NCBI RefSeq assembly: GCF_024227435.1
Contig: NZ_CP100445.1
Coordinates: 1,857,369 to 1,921,368, forward strand
DNA from: Natrinema caseinilyticum
GTDB taxonomy: Archaea; Halobacteriota; Halobacteria; Halobacteriales; Natrialbaceae
DNA length: 64,000 bases
Direction: 5' to 3'
Shown in pieces: positions 34,233 through 43,189 of this stretch. The translations under genes and the position numbers were made by a program. The first letter of the stretch is position 1. Each line of letters begins with the position of its first letter. The notes below the pieces were generated by a model. The model had not been told where the DNA came from, searched no databases, and saw nothing but the letters and a program-made list of their open reading frames with translations.

Positions 34233-35714
34233 CTAATACGACTTCGCGAAGTACGCGATCTCGTCCGCGGAACCCCCGCAGACGCCACACTCCTCGGTCT
34301 CGGGTTCGAGGACGTCACCCGCCGTCTTGCCACCCTCGTCGGTGAGCGGTTGCATGACGATCTCCGCGGCGATCTTTTCCTTGATCGCCTCCTCGCACGC
34401 CTCGTCACCACACCACGGCGTCTTCACGTAGCCGCCGTGTTTCCCGATCGTCCCGAGAATCTCCTCCGGGCTGTGGGCCTCGCGGACGTTCTCCCTCAAG
34501 TTCTCCTCGGCCGCCTCGTAGAGTTTGTCGTAGATCTCCTCGAGATGGTCGTCGACGACCTCGACGATTCCCTCGCGTCCCTCGACGGTGTCTTCGTTGT
34601 CGGGCCGGTGAACTAGCGTCACCTCCTCGTCGTCGACCTCGTGGGGGCCGATCTCGAGGCGAAGCGGGACGCCGTTGAGTTCGTGTTCGTTGAACTTGAA
34701 ACCGGGATTGCGCTCGTCACGGTCGTCGAGTTCGACGCGGAACCCGGCCGCCTCGAGGTCGTCGGCGATTTCCCGCGAGTACTCGAGAACGTCCTCTTTC
34801 GTGTCTTCCTGCCAGATGGGGACGACGACGGCCTGCGTCGGCGCGATCGTCGGCGGAAGGACGAGTCCCTGATCGTCGGAGTGGGTCATGATGAGCGCGC
34901 CGATCGCCCGCCAGGAGAGGCCCCAGGAGGTGGTGTAGGCGGTCTGTTCGACCTCGTCCTCGTCGACGAAGGTGATGTCGAACGCCTCGGCGAAGCTCTG
35001 ACCGAGGTTGTGACTGGTCGCACCCTGGACGGACTTGCCGTCGGGCATCAGGGCCTCGACGGTCGTCGTGGTGTCCGCGCCGGGGAACTTGTCGTGTTCG
35101 GGTTTCTTGCCCCGGAGGACCGGAATCGCCAGCACGTCTTCGTAGACGCGCTCGTACTGATCGAGTCGGGTCCAGACCTCCTCCCAGGCGCCCTCGTCGC
35201 TGGCGTGGGCCGTGTGGCCCTCCTGCCACATGAACTCCTTCGTCCGGAAGAACGGCTTTGTCTCCGTGGCCTCCCAGCGGACGACCGAACACCACTGGTT
35301 GAGCCGCAGCGGGAGGTCGCGGTGACTCCGCGTCCAGTCGGCCATGAACGGCGCGATGATCGACTCGCTCGTGGGACGGACGGCGAGCCGTTCCTCGAGT
35401 TCATCGTGGCCGCCCTGGGTCACCCACGCGACCTCGGGGTCGAATCCCTCGACGATGTCTTTCTCTCGCTCGAGGAAGCTCTCCGGGATGAAAAGCGGGA
35501 AGTAGACGTTGTCGACGCCGGTTTCCTTGAACCAGCCGTCGAGCGCGTCCTGAATCCCCTCCCAGAGCGCGTATCCGCGGGGTTTCGTGACGATGAACCC
35601 GCCCATCGGGGCGTAGTCGGCGAGGTCGGCTTTCTGGACGACCTCGGCGTACCACTCGCCGGGTTTGTGCGATTTCGACTCGGTGATCCCGAGCTCCTGA
35701 CTCTCGTCGCTCAT
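34233..35714 (-). CDS. proS: Prolyl-tRNA synthetase
   Basis: The 493-residue enzyme charges tRNA-Pro. It is of the archaeal/eukaryotic type: no editing insertion, class II motifs in the first 280 residues (PLFIPESFLEREKDIVEGF; LAVRPTSESIIAPFMADW as motif 2 region; RTKEFMWQEGHTAH), then an anticodon-binding domain (VVVPIWQEDTKEDVLEY) and a C-terminal domain with a zinc-like cluster. The zinc ligands appear as WCGDEACEEA and CGVCGG, and the chain ends with tyrosine, typical of this type. It begins with ATG at 35712-35714. Confidence 0.96.
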   Translation of the reverse strand: MSDESQELGITESKSHKPGEWYAEVVQKADLADYAPMGGFIVTKPRGYALWEGIQDALDGWFKETGVDNVYFPLFIPESFLEREKDIVEGFDPEVAWVTQGGHDELEERLAVRPTSESIIAPFMADWTRSHRDLPLRLNQWCSVVRWEATETKPFFRTKEFMWQEGHTAHASDEGAWEEVWTRLDQYERVYEDVLAIPVLRGKKPEHDKFPGADTTTTVEALMPDGKSVQGATSHNLGQSFAEAFDITFVDEDEVEQTAYTTSWGLSWRAIGALIMTHSDDQGLVLPPTIAPTQAVVVPIWQEDTKEDVLEYSREIADDLEAAGFRVELDDRDERNPGFKFNEHELNGVPLRLEIGPHEVDDEEVTLVHRPDNEDTVEGREGIVEVVDDHLEEIYDKLYEAAEENLRENVREAHSPEEILGTIGKHGGYVKTPWCGDEACEEAIKEKIAAEIVMQPLTDEGGKTAGDVLEPETEECGVCGGSADEIAYFAKSY

Positions 35715-35801
35715 TGATTCGACTCTCAGGCAGCGCGGTCTTAAACCATGCGAAGGGCGAACGCCGGTTCGCGAACTCGCCGCGGGTCAGTAGCGTCGCG
35801 G

Positions 35802-36191
35802 TCAGCTACCGTTGCGGTCGAGTCGCTCGCCGCGGGTGTATCTCCCGTGGAATGCGAGCATGTCGATACCCATTACCACCAGCGAGAGTCCGCCGACGCT
35901 GGTCAGGAGGAAAAAGGCCCAACCGCTTCCGGCGAGCCCGACCGGAAACGACAACCCGAGAAGGACGTTCCCGGCACCGTTCCACCGGTACCACGCCCAG
36001 CGATCGGTCAGTCTCGTATCTGTCGCCGCGACGATATCGAACAGTCCGGCCAGTCCAAGCAACCCCGTCTGACCGAGCAACGCCGGCGTTTGGAGGGGGT
36101 CAGCCCCGAGCAGGAAGATGCCGGAGCCGCCGACGAGGAGCAAAAACACGCCGACGACCGCACTGAGTTGGCGGTGACGACGTTCGTTCAT
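35802..36191 (-). CDS. Small four-helix membrane protein
   Basis: The 129-residue protein has four hydrophobic segments: LSAVVGVFLLLVGGSGIFLL, LLGLAGLFDIVA, NVLLGLSFPVGLAGSGWAFFL and GGLSLVVMGIDMLAF. Both ends are charged. No family or function is recognised. It is 87 bases from the start of proS and may share a transcript direction with it, but no link in function is evident. Confidence 0.7.
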   Translation of the reverse strand: MNERRHRQLSAVVGVFLLLVGGSGIFLLGADPLQTPALLGQTGLLGLAGLFDIVAATDTRLTDRWAWYRWNGAGNVLLGLSFPVGLAGSGWAFFLLTSVGGLSLVVMGIDMLAFHGRYTRGERLDRNGS

Positions 36192-36340
36192 ATGGTTCCG
36201 GGCGTCGATCGAAAGCGTCGGTTCCGTGTGCGGAGAGACATTGTTTCAAGTTCGTGTGGTCAATACTTAACCATTGGTGGAATGCGTTCGCCTGCGCTGT
36301 AAACGGTAAACGAAAAGCCGGTTTTGTCCGGTTCTCACAG

Positions 36341-36348
36341 TTTTATGC
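36341..36348 (+). promoter_or_regulatory. TATA-like element of the quinone oxidoreductase gene
   Basis: The sequence ttttatgc is centred about 31 bases before the ATG at 36375, within an AT-rich stretch. Confidence 0.4.
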
Positions 36349-36374
36349 GGTCGACTGCCGTACGAAGGGACGGT

Positions 36375-37349
36375 ATGAAAGCAATCGAAGTCGACGCGTA
36401 CGGCGACAGCGACGAACTCGCCGTGGTCGACGTACAGACGCCGGAACCGGACGCGGGGGAGGTCCGCATCGACATCGAAGCGGCGGGCATCAATTTCGCG
36501 GACATCATGCAGCGCCGCGGCCACTACCCGGGCGGTCCCGAGCCGCCGTACGTCCCCGGCATGGAAGCCGCGGGAACGGTCGACGCGGTCGGCGAGGGAG
36601 TCGACGACCTCGCGGAAGGCGACCGCGTCGTCGGGATGCTGAACACCGGCGGCTACGCGGAGTCAGTCACCGCCGACGCCGGAATGCTCTTTCCGATTCC
36701 GGACGCGATGAGTTTCGAGGAGGCCGCCGGCTTTCCCGTCCAGTTTCTCACCGCTCACGCCTGCCTCTTCGAGTGGGGCGGACTCGAGGCGGGCGAATCG
36801 GTGCTGATCCAGGCCGCCGCTGGCGGGGTCGGCACGGCCGCCGTCCAGCTGGCGTCGAACGCCGGCGCCGAGGTCTTCGGGACCGCGAGCACGCAAGAGA
36901 AACTCGACCTCGCGGCGGACCTCGGCTGTGACCACCCCATCAACTACACGGAGACGGACTTCCGCGAGGTCGTCGACGAGGAGACCGACGGCGAGGGCGT
37001 CGACCTGGTCCTCGAGAGCGTCGGCGACGACGTCTTCGACCGGAGCCTCGACGCGATGGCCCACTTCGGGCGGATGGTCACCTACGGCGTCGCGAGCGGC
37101 GTTCCCGCCGAGGTCAGCAACCAGCGCCTGCTCTTCGAGAACAAGACCGTCTCCGGGTTCCACCTCGGACAGGCCGCGATGCACGATCCGAACCGGGTCA
37201 TGAAGGCCATCCCGGACCTCACTGACGGGTTCGCAGGCGGCGACCTCGAGGTCATCCTCGGCGAATCGTTCGCGCTCGAGGACGCGGCCGAGGCCCACCA
37301 GTACATCGAGGATCGGAAAAGTTCCGGGAAAATCGTTCTCGAGCCGTAA
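36375..37349 (+). CDS. NADPH:quinone oxidoreductase, zinc-independent MDR family
   Basis: The 324-residue protein belongs to the medium-chain dehydrogenase/reductase superfamily. The N-terminal GroES-like domain contains AAGINFADIMQRRGHYPG and PYVPGMEAAGTVDAVGEGV, the signature of quinone oxidoreductases. The Rossmann domain has the nucleotide-binding VLIQAAAGGVGTAAVQLA. Cysteine ligands of zinc enzymes are missing, which fits the quinone oxidoreductase subgroup. It would reduce quinones or other carbonyl compounds with NADPH in the cytoplasm. The start is the ATG at 36375 rather than an upstream one, based on the family's MKAIEV start. Confidence 0.9.
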   Translation: MKAIEVDAYGDSDELAVVDVQTPEPDAGEVRIDIEAAGINFADIMQRRGHYPGGPEPPYVPGMEAAGTVDAVGEGVDDLAEGDRVVGMLNTGGYAESVTADAGMLFPIPDAMSFEEAAGFPVQFLTAHACLFEWGGLEAGESVLIQAAAGGVGTAAVQLASNAGAEVFGTASTQEKLDLAADLGCDHPINYTETDFREVVDEETDGEGVDLVLESVGDDVFDRSLDAMAHFGRMVTYGVASGVPAEVSNQRLLFENKTVSGFHLGQAAMHDPNRVMKAIPDLTDGFAGGDLEVILGESFALEDAAEAHQYIEDRKSSGKIVLEP

Positions 37350-37409
37350 GCGCCTGGGATGCCGGACCACCGAGTGACCCGGAGCACGCCCGCAGCGCTC
37401 GGCTACAAT

Positions 37410-37424
37410 GCAAACGATGTTTGC
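37410..37424. promoter_or_regulatory. Inverted repeat before the RHH antitoxin remnant
   Basis: A perfect 6-base inverted repeat, gcaaac-gat-gtttgc, ends two bases before the ATG at 37427. Ribbon-helix-helix antitoxins often bind such sites to control their own operon; here this is an inference from position. Confidence 0.45.
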
Positions 37425-37426
37425 GC

Positions 37427-37657
37427 ATGGGCACTATCTCGGCGCGCGTTCCCGACGAACTCGAAGACGATCTCGAGTCCGAACGATTAGATCGGAGTAC
37501 CGCCGTCCGAAAACTCCTCGCGGAGGGGCTCGACGCGTGGCGTCGTGATCGTGCGCTCGAGAAGGCAGATCCCGCAGCGCGTCTACGAAGAGGTCGTCAC
37601 CGACGGACTGCAGGCCGCGTATCCCGACGCGCGACGGGTTCAGAAACGCATCGATGA
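37427..37657 (+). pseudogene. Truncated ribbon-helix-helix antitoxin (UPF0175/VapB-like)
   Basis: The first 37 or so residues are a typical ribbon-helix-helix start: GTISARVPDELEDDLES, then RLDRSTAVRKLLAEGLDAWRRDRALEK. After that the frame runs into arginine-rich sequence (ARLRRGRHRRTAGRVSRR) which is the toxin gene read in the wrong frame. The C-terminal helix domain that contacts the toxin is missing. It looks like the 5' part of an antitoxin gene fused out of frame to a toxin gene by deletion. Confidence 0.65.
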
Positions 37658-37997
37658 CGGCCTGTTCGACGTTCGAGACGCACCGTCGAATTCCGTTTTC
37701 GAGCGGCTCGAGGCGAATCACGTGCTGAGCGACGTCGATCGGGCGGTACTCGCCCTCGCTGCGAACCTGGATGCCATCGCCGTGATGGACGAACGGCACG
37801 GTCGAGTCGTCGCCAGCACCGAGGACATCTCGACTCGCGCCACGGCGTATCTCGTGCTGTCGCTCGTCAGAGACGGCCACGTCAGTGCGCGAGAAGCCCG
37901 AACGACGTTCGAATCGATGCTGGACGAGGGATGGTACTGCGCGCCGAACCAGTACGCGAAGATTCTCGAAACACTCGATTCCCTCGGCGAAACGTAG
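37545..37997 (+). pseudogene. Truncated DUF3368/PIN-like toxin
   Basis: From QIPQRVYEEVVTDGL onward this frame is a good match to PIN-domain proteins of the DUF3368 kind, with LSDVDRAVLALAANLDAIAVMDERHGR and a C-terminal helical domain with EARTTFESMLDEGWYCAPNQY. The first strand, which carries the first catalytic aspartate (usually VxDxSxxxxL), is absent. The open frame begins only inside the antitoxin remnant. Three of the usual acidic residues remain, but without the first one nuclease activity is unlikely. Confidence 0.65.
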
Positions 37998-38014
37998 AGA
38001 ACTGGTTCGAAGAG

Positions 38015-38548
38015 TTACTGCCACCGCGCTTCGTTAGATGGCACGTCCCACTCGAGGTCGTGGCCGACGAACGCGGCCTCGTCGAGCGGTTCGCCGCCCT
38101 CGAACCGGAATTCGCCGACGATCGTTTTCCCCTCGAGGACCCCCGGGAGCCAGAGGTGGTCGTCCTCCCACATCTGATCGTAGGGCACCTCGTCGACCGG
38201 AACCCACTCCGGGTGTGCCTCCTCCGAGGAGGTCGGCTCACCGGTAAACGTGTCCGTTCGGTAGACGTGACAGTGCGTGTGATCTTCGCCGTCGAGGAGA
38301 AACGTGAGTTCGCCCGCCTTCTCGAGGTCTCGAACCTCGAGGCCGACCTCTTCACGTGTTTCGCGGATGGCACAGTCTCGTGGGGCCTCCCCGGGTTCGC
38401 ATTTCCCGCCGGGTCCGTTGTACCATCCCTCGCCCAGCCCGCGGCGTTTCTCGATGAGGAGTACCTCGCGACGGGACGCGTCGTCCGTGGCGTCTCCGCC
38501 GCCGTTCTGGCGGTCTCGGAGCGGGAAACACAATGTCGCCTCGATCAT
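38015..38548 (-). CDS. Nudix hydrolase, MutT/MTH1-like
   Basis: The 177-residue protein has the Nudix box GGKCEPGEAPRDCAIRETREEVGL, shown here in pieces: GGKCEPGE near residues 47-54 and REEVGLEV about 12 residues on. GLGEGWYNGPGGK just before it resembles the 8-oxo-dGTP diphosphatase (MTH1) group, which sanitises oxidised nucleotides. The later part VPYDQMWEDDHLWLPGVLEGK also fits MTH1-like proteins. An acidic insertion (QNGGGDATDDAS) is haloarchaeal in style. The ATG at 38546-38548 is preferred because the frame upstream is not coding. Confidence 0.88.
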   Translation of the reverse strand: MIEATLCFPLRDRQNGGGDATDDASRREVLLIEKRRGLGEGWYNGPGGKCEPGEAPRDCAIRETREEVGLEVRDLEKAGELTFLLDGEDHTHCHVYRTDTFTGEPTSSEEAHPEWVPVDEVPYDQMWEDDHLWLPGVLEGKTIVGEFRFEGGEPLDEAAFVGHDLEWDVPSNEARWQ

Positions 38549-38594
38549 ATCGATCGGTTGAACCGGAACGAGAAAAAGCCATTCTCTCGTCCGA

Positions 38595-39482
38595 TTAGCC
38601 GTCGGCGTGCGAAAAGACGAACTCCCTGACCAGTTTCGCCGCGAGTGCAGCGGCCTGCCCGTCGTCGCGGTCGTTGACCTCGACCACGTCGAAGCCGTCG
38701 GCGTCGGGGGCAACTGCGCGTACGACGTCACGGAGTTCTCGAGGCTCGAGGCCGAAGGGCTCCATCGTCCCGGTTCCGGGTGCGTAGCCGGGATCGGCGG
38801 CGTCGATGTCGACGCTCAGATAGACGTCGCGATCCGCGAGCCTGTCGCCGGGAGACCACGCCGCGACGTCCTCGGGCGGGACGACGGTTACGTCGTCCGC
38901 TGCTGCACGGTCCCACTCCGCCTCGCTTCCGGTTCGAACGCCGAGCAGGATCGCTTCGTCGACCGAATCCACGTCCTCGACGATCCGCCTGGTAACGGCG
39001 GCGTGTGACAGCGGGTTGCCGTCGTACGCGTCGTACAGATCGAGGTGGGCATCGAGACAGACGAACACGTCGGGTTCGACCGCTCGCGCGCCTGCGAGGG
39101 AGACGGTGTGTTCACCCCCGAGCACGAGCGGCACGCTGTCGTCCCAGACGGCTTCGCGAAGGGCGCTCGTCAGGTACTCGAGGTACGCTTCGACGTCGTC
39201 CCAGGCGCGAACGTCACCGCGGTCGACGACGCCGAGTTCCGAAAAGCGCTGGTCCGTCCGGTGGTCGTAATCGTCGAACGGCGCGGCATGAGAACGGGTC
39301 CGCTGGGGACCGAAGCGGGTCCCCGGTTGAAAGGTCGTCGTGGCGTCCAGGGGCGCACCGACGACCACGAAGTTCGCGCCGCCACGGTCGGACGCTCGCC
39401 CTCGCGTGTCGGTGTGACCGCCGCGGTCGGCATCGGCCGCCGCAGTGGTTTCCTCGCGTTCGTCGGTCGCCCCGGGAAACAT
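38595..39482 (-). CDS. speB: Agmatinase-family ureohydrolase
   Basis: The 295-residue enzyme has the arginase/agmatinase metal motifs: GGEHTVS, CLDAHLDLYDAYDG and SVDIDAADPGYAPG, all with the manganese ligands conserved. The first 40 residues are an acidic haloarchaeal extension. Its ATG overlaps the eIF5A stop (ATGA at 39480-39484), so the two genes form one operon. In Haloferax an agmatinase-like protein has been linked to deoxyhypusine formation on eIF5A using agmatine; the gene order here supports the same role. Alternatively it only makes putrescine and urea. Confidence 0.92.
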   Translation of the reverse strand: MFPGATDEREETTAAADADRGGHTDTRGRASDRGGANFVVVGAPLDATTTFQPGTRFGPQRTRSHAAPFDDYDHRTDQRFSELGVVDRGDVRAWDDVEAYLEYLTSALREAVWDDSVPLVLGGEHTVSLAGARAVEPDVFVCLDAHLDLYDAYDGNPLSHAAVTRRIVEDVDSVDEAILLGVRTGSEAEWDRAAADDVTVVPPEDVAAWSPGDRLADRDVYLSVDIDAADPGYAPGTGTMEPFGLEPRELRDVVRAVAPDADGFDVVEVNDRDDGQAAALAAKLVREFVFSHADG

Positions 39483-39856
39483 CAGACGATCTTTCGCTGG
39501 TCTTCCATCTCGAGGTATTCGATGTTCTCGTCGGGTGAGACGTCCGCATCCTCGGGGATGCGCATCGTGATCGTCTCGTACGTCTCGAGGTCCATGACCT
39601 GCATGTCGTCGCCGTCGACCGAGACGACCTGGCCCTGTTTGCGCTCGATGATCGGGACCCAGATTTTCGCGTCGACGGGCTGTGAGAGCGAGCGCTTCTT
39701 GCCGTCGAAGACGCCGACGGCCTCGACGCGGGCCTTGGCGCTGCCGTGTTTGCCCGGTTTCGCCGTCGAGTAGGCATTGATCTTGCACGCTGCGTCGTCG
39801 ATCATGACGTAGCTTCCTTCCTGGAGATCGCGAACTTCGGTCTGCTGTTTCGCCAT
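39482..39856 (-). CDS. eif5a: Translation initiation factor 5A
   Basis: The 124-residue protein is archaeal/eukaryotic eIF5A, which helps ribosomes through poor substrates such as polyproline. The hypusine loop is [13 protein letters not shown], with the modified lysine in PGKHG (near residue 36). The N-terminal SH3-like domain is followed by an OB-fold ([20 protein letters not shown]). It is the first gene of an operon with the agmatinase gene that overlaps its stop codon. The start is ATG at 39854-39856. Confidence 0.97.
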   Translation of the reverse strand: MAKQQTEVRDLQEGSYVMIDDAACKINAYSTAKPGKHGSAKARVEAVGVFDGKKRSLSQPVDAKIWVPIIERKQGQVVSVDGDDMQVMDLETYETITMRIPEDADVSPDENIEYLEMEDQRKIV

Positions 39857-40374
39857 GTCCCGGGGTAATCAACCGACGTGCTTAAACCGTTTGGAATGGC
39901 CGCTCGAGCGCGTTCGGTGTGGGTACAGCGCCGATGCGGCCACCGAACGGAACCACTGCAGGAATCGAACGGCCGTCCCGTCGCGATCGGACGGGAAGGT
40001 CACGACGAACATCGACGGTCGCAGCGCGGAAACCGGTCGAGAAAACCGCCGCGGTCGGTCTCGGCGGTCATCCGACGACCGGCGTCGAGCGGGCGCGAAA
40101 ACCCATATATTTTCGTACGTGTAACGGCAACCCGAAACCGTCCGGGTGAAAAACGCACGACCGGGCTGGACCGTAGACGCTCACATCCATCCAGTCCAAC
40201 CCGGACTTCTTCACTTTGAGAGAGCGTGTGAAAGGCCTACTGGCCAGATCCGGAAACCGTCGAAAACCGCCGTGATCGATGACCACCACCGATTCGTACC
40301 GGACCCGAAGGTAGTGCGAGTCCGGGTCCGGGACCGTCTTCGGCTCGAGCGGACCGCGTTTACACCGGCGACCG
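39857..40374. other. Long intergenic region with a TATA-like element but no clear gene
   Basis: These 518 bases lie between the eIF5A start and the end of the enolase-like gene. An AT-rich ccatatattttc at about 40103-40114 looks like a promoter toward the right; a GTG frame starting at 40146 follows, but it runs antisense into the enolase-like gene and has no recognisable domain. No RNA gene was identified. Confidence 0.4.
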
Positions 40375-41448
40375 TCACCGGAACCCCGTCTGTTCGGCCG
40401 GCGGCTCGAGCGGGCTCGCCGGCAGGTCGTCTCCAATCGCGGGATCGTTGTACGCTCTCGGTGCGACGTCGTTGGGCGAGTCGGGATACCACAGGGACGC
40501 GAGCGTCTGGATCTGGCCGCGGCCGACGCCGAGTTCGAACTGTCCGCCGCCGTAGAGCCGAACGTCGTGGTCCACACAGTACGCGATCGTCTCGCACAGC
40601 GACTCGAGCGAGCCGAAGCGGGACGGTTTGACGTTCAGCCAGTCGGGTTCCCACGGGAGCGACGCGACGTCGTCGAGGCCGTGAATCGGTGCGTCCCAGG
40701 AGACGCGGGAGCGAACGTCGGCGTCCTCGAACAGCGGGCGCGTCTCGTCGGTCAGCGCCGGATCCTCGACGGTCGCGTTCGGGAACGACTCGAGAACGAG
40801 CTCGTAGAGGTCCGGGTCGGGGGGGACGTCGACCTCGGTCCCCTCGTACTGCCCTTTCATATCGAGGATGCGGACCGCATCGGTCCCGACGGTCCGCTCG
40901 ATCCCCTCGACGAGAGCGGCGTCCCACTCGGGGGTCGGATCGAGTTTGAACTGCAGGTCGGGCACCCGTTCTCGCAGTGCCTCGAGACGGTCGGTCGACG
41001 GCGGCTCCCCCAGGCGGGTGCTCGCGACGAACCGAACCGGCTCGAGCGAGCGGTCGAGCGCGGCCGCGAGGTCCGTCTCCGCCGTCCGCAAGGCGAGGTC
41101 GAGCGCCGCGCTCTCGAGTCCCCATCGCCGGTAGTTCCGAAAGACCTCGCGGTCGGGGCCACCGGCCGGGAAGAGGTCGAGGTCCGCGAGCCGCGTCGAA
41201 AACGAGTCCAGGGTGTATTCGCCGGTCAGAGCCGGGAGCCCCGCCTCGGCGAGCGCATCGTGATCCGCGGTCTCGTAGGTGACGTCCTCGCCGCGGCCGG
41301 TAACCGTCTCGTCTCCGGCCGACGTCGGCCCCGAGAGCGAGAATTCCGTCGTGACGCGGGTGAAATCGCTCGAGGTCTCGCGTTCGCGTCGTTCGGTCGA
41401 TACCGACTCGATCGTCAGTGGAAGGTCGGCGATGCGGTCGTAGTCCAT
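40375..41448 (-). CDS. Enolase-superfamily protein
   Basis: The 357-residue protein has the layout of the muconate lactonising enzyme/mandelate racemase group of the enolase superfamily. A capping region includes NYRRWGLESAALDLALR. The barrel carries QFKLDPTPEWD, ILDMKGQYEG (first metal aspartate), TVEDPALTD (second metal glutamate), WDAPIHGLDD and NVKPSRFGSLESL (C-terminal lysine), ending in YGGGQFELGVGRGQIQ. It differs from typical menC or dipeptide epimerase sequences, so the reaction is unknown. It follows the asparagine-synthase-like gene by 61 bases in the same direction and could be co-transcribed. Confidence 0.8.
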   Translation of the reverse strand: MDYDRIADLPLTIESVSTERRERETSSDFTRVTTEFSLSGPTSAGDETVTGRGEDVTYETADHDALAEAGLPALTGEYTLDSFSTRLADLDLFPAGGPDREVFRNYRRWGLESAALDLALRTAETDLAAALDRSLEPVRFVASTRLGEPPSTDRLEALRERVPDLQFKLDPTPEWDAALVEGIERTVGTDAVRILDMKGQYEGTEVDVPPDPDLYELVLESFPNATVEDPALTDETRPLFEDADVRSRVSWDAPIHGLDDVASLPWEPDWLNVKPSRFGSLESLCETIAYCVDHDVRLYGGGQFELGVGRGQIQTLASLWYPDSPNDVAPRAYNDPAIGDDLPASPLEPPAEQTGFR

Positions 41449-41509
41449 ACGCCTCCTTCGGATCGGGCACGGAAAGAGGCTCGTGCCGCGAACCGGGTAT
41501 CCGTCGACT

Positions 41510-43189
41510 TCAGACCGTCTCGGCGTCGGACCGCAGCGCGCTCGCGCTCGAGGCCACCGATACGGTCCGGCTGTGTGGCGCGGGCGCTACGTCGGCCGAT
41601 CGCAGGACGCGGTCGCGCCAGATGGCGTATCCGGCCAGGTTCCAGGCGAGTCCGGGGGAGCGATCGACGATCCTGCCCGCCACGTCCGGCGCGAAGTCCG
41701 GTACCTCGTACCGATCGAAGATCGTCTCGAGCGGTCCCGAGGCGTGGAATCGGTCGGCCGGAAAGTTTCCGTTGCCCTTCGGCTTGCGCCGGTCGTAGTC
41801 GGGATACCACTCGCCGAGGAGCGTCTTCGGGACGTGTTTCGGCTCGCCACCACGGACGTACCGCTCCGGCGAGGGCAGGCCGAGCGCGAGTTCGGCGACC
41901 GCCTTGCCGGCGAACGGCGTGTACATCTCGGAGCCGCGAGCGAGCCCGGCCTGTCGCCAGATGGTGTCCGTGTCCTCGCAGAAGAAGTCGACCCACTGGC
42001 CGACGTGCACGTGGCGGGCGTAGCTGTCGCCCGTCGGCTCCGGGACGCGGGCCATCGTGTACTCGTAGCGCTCGCGCTGTCGCCGGTCGTATCGGCGCTT
42101 CCCCAGCGCATCGACGGCCAACGGTACGTTCGTCCCGATCGCGAACCGGAGCGCCTGGCCGTCCGGATCGGACGGCTGTCGCCGCAGGCGCTCGAGCACG
42201 GACCGGTGTCGGCGCAGTTTTTCGACCATCGGCGGAACGTATCGGAGGTGACGCGTTCGCCACACCGTTCGAGCCATCTCGAGCTGGCCGCCGAGTCCGA
42301 AGACGCCGTCGGCGACCTGACCGCTGACCAGCGTGGCACCGCCGTCGTACTCGCGGAACACACCGTCGAACGTCGGCGTCTGGAGCTGGTGCGGCGGCAG
42401 TCCGAGGGAGTCGACGGCCGCCTCGAGCCGGTCGAGGTACTCGGACTCGGCCATCTCGACGACCGTCCGATCGGTCCCGACGAGCTCGTTCGCGCGGTCG
42501 GCGTACTCGCGTTCGCGTTCCAGTTCGGGCGTGTCGAACGACCCGGTCACGCTCTCGGTCGGGTTCGTCAAGTAGGGCTCGAGGACGGTCGAGTCGACGC
42601 CGCCGGAGAGCATGAGCGACGCCTCGTCCGCGACGGGTGCACAGATCGCCGACAGGACGGCGTCCAGCCGTTCGTGGGCCGTCGCGGGCGACAGGCCGGG
42701 TTCTGGCTCGAGCGTCTCGGTCAGTTCGGTTCGCGGCGTCGTCTCCCCCGGCGACCACGTGAGCGTTTCGCCGTGACCGAGCCGGTGGATTCGCTCGACG
42801 TAGGTCTCCATCGGCACCGTCCGAAAGAGGAGGTGCGCCGCCTTCGCGCGGTCGGGCACCCGCCGGTCGGCGGGTTCGAGGCGGGCGAGAGCGTTTCGAA
42901 AGAGGTCGGTCACGACGGGTTCGCCGCTCGAGTCCAGACAGTAGAACACTTCGTAGGCCGACGTAATTCCGCGATGTGCTCGAATCGTGGGCTCGTCCTC
43001 GCGTTCCGAGAGACGAATTATCGTGCCCTCGCCGGGCAACGACGCGTGGAGGTCTCTGACGGCCGCGAAGTCCGCACCGCGTTCGATTTCCGTTCGAAGC
43101 TCGAGTGCGTGCGTCCCGCACACGATCCACCGTCGTTCGTCCCCCGAAACGACCGCCGCGTTCGGGTTCGCGAGCAGTACTGTCGCCAT
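41510..43189 (-). CDS. Asparagine synthase-like amidotransferase without N-terminal cysteine
   Basis: The 559-residue protein has an N-terminal region (1 to about 170) that resembles the class II glutaminase domain in pattern (GEGTIIRLS, ITSAYEVFYCLDSSGEPVVTDLF), but the second residue is alanine, not the nucleophile cysteine. The synthetase domain is intact in its ATP site: LMLSGGVDSTVL near residues 192-203. LVSGQVADGVFGLGG follows. Typical AsnB proteins start MCG. The protein may use ammonia or serve another amidation or AMP-forming reaction, for example on a sugar or peptide. It is transcribed just before the enolase-like gene. Confidence 0.8.
   Translation of the reverse strand: MATVLLANPNAAVVSGDERRWIVCGTHALELRTEIERGADFAAVRDLHASLPGEGTIIRLSEREDEPTIRAHRGITSAYEVFYCLDSSGEPVVTDLFRNALARLEPADRRVPDRAKAAHLLFRTVPMETYVERIHRLGHGETLTWSPGETTPRTELTETLEPEPGLSPATAHERLDAVLSAICAPVADEASLMLSGGVDSTVLEPYLTNPTESVTGSFDTPELEREREYADRANELVGTDRTVVEMAESEYLDRLEAAVDSLGLPPHQLQTPTFDGVFREYDGGATLVSGQVADGVFGLGGQLEMARTVWRTRHLRYVPPMVEKLRRHRSVLERLRRQPSDPDGQALRFAIGTNVPLAVDALGKRRYDRRQRERYEYTMARVPEPTGDSYARHVHVGQWVDFFCEDTDTIWRQAGLARGSEMYTPFAGKAVAELALGLPSPERYVRGGEPKHVPKTLLGEWYPDYDRRKPKGNGNFPADRFHASGPLETIFDRYEVPDFAPDVAGRIVDRSPGLAWNLAGYAIWRDRVLRSADVAPAPHSRTVSVASSASALRSDAETV

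Noticed and set aside
40146-40631. A plus-strand GTG frame downstream of a TATA-like site
   Set aside because: Runs antisense into the enolase-like gene and becomes arginine-rich with no domain; the promoter-like site remains noted.
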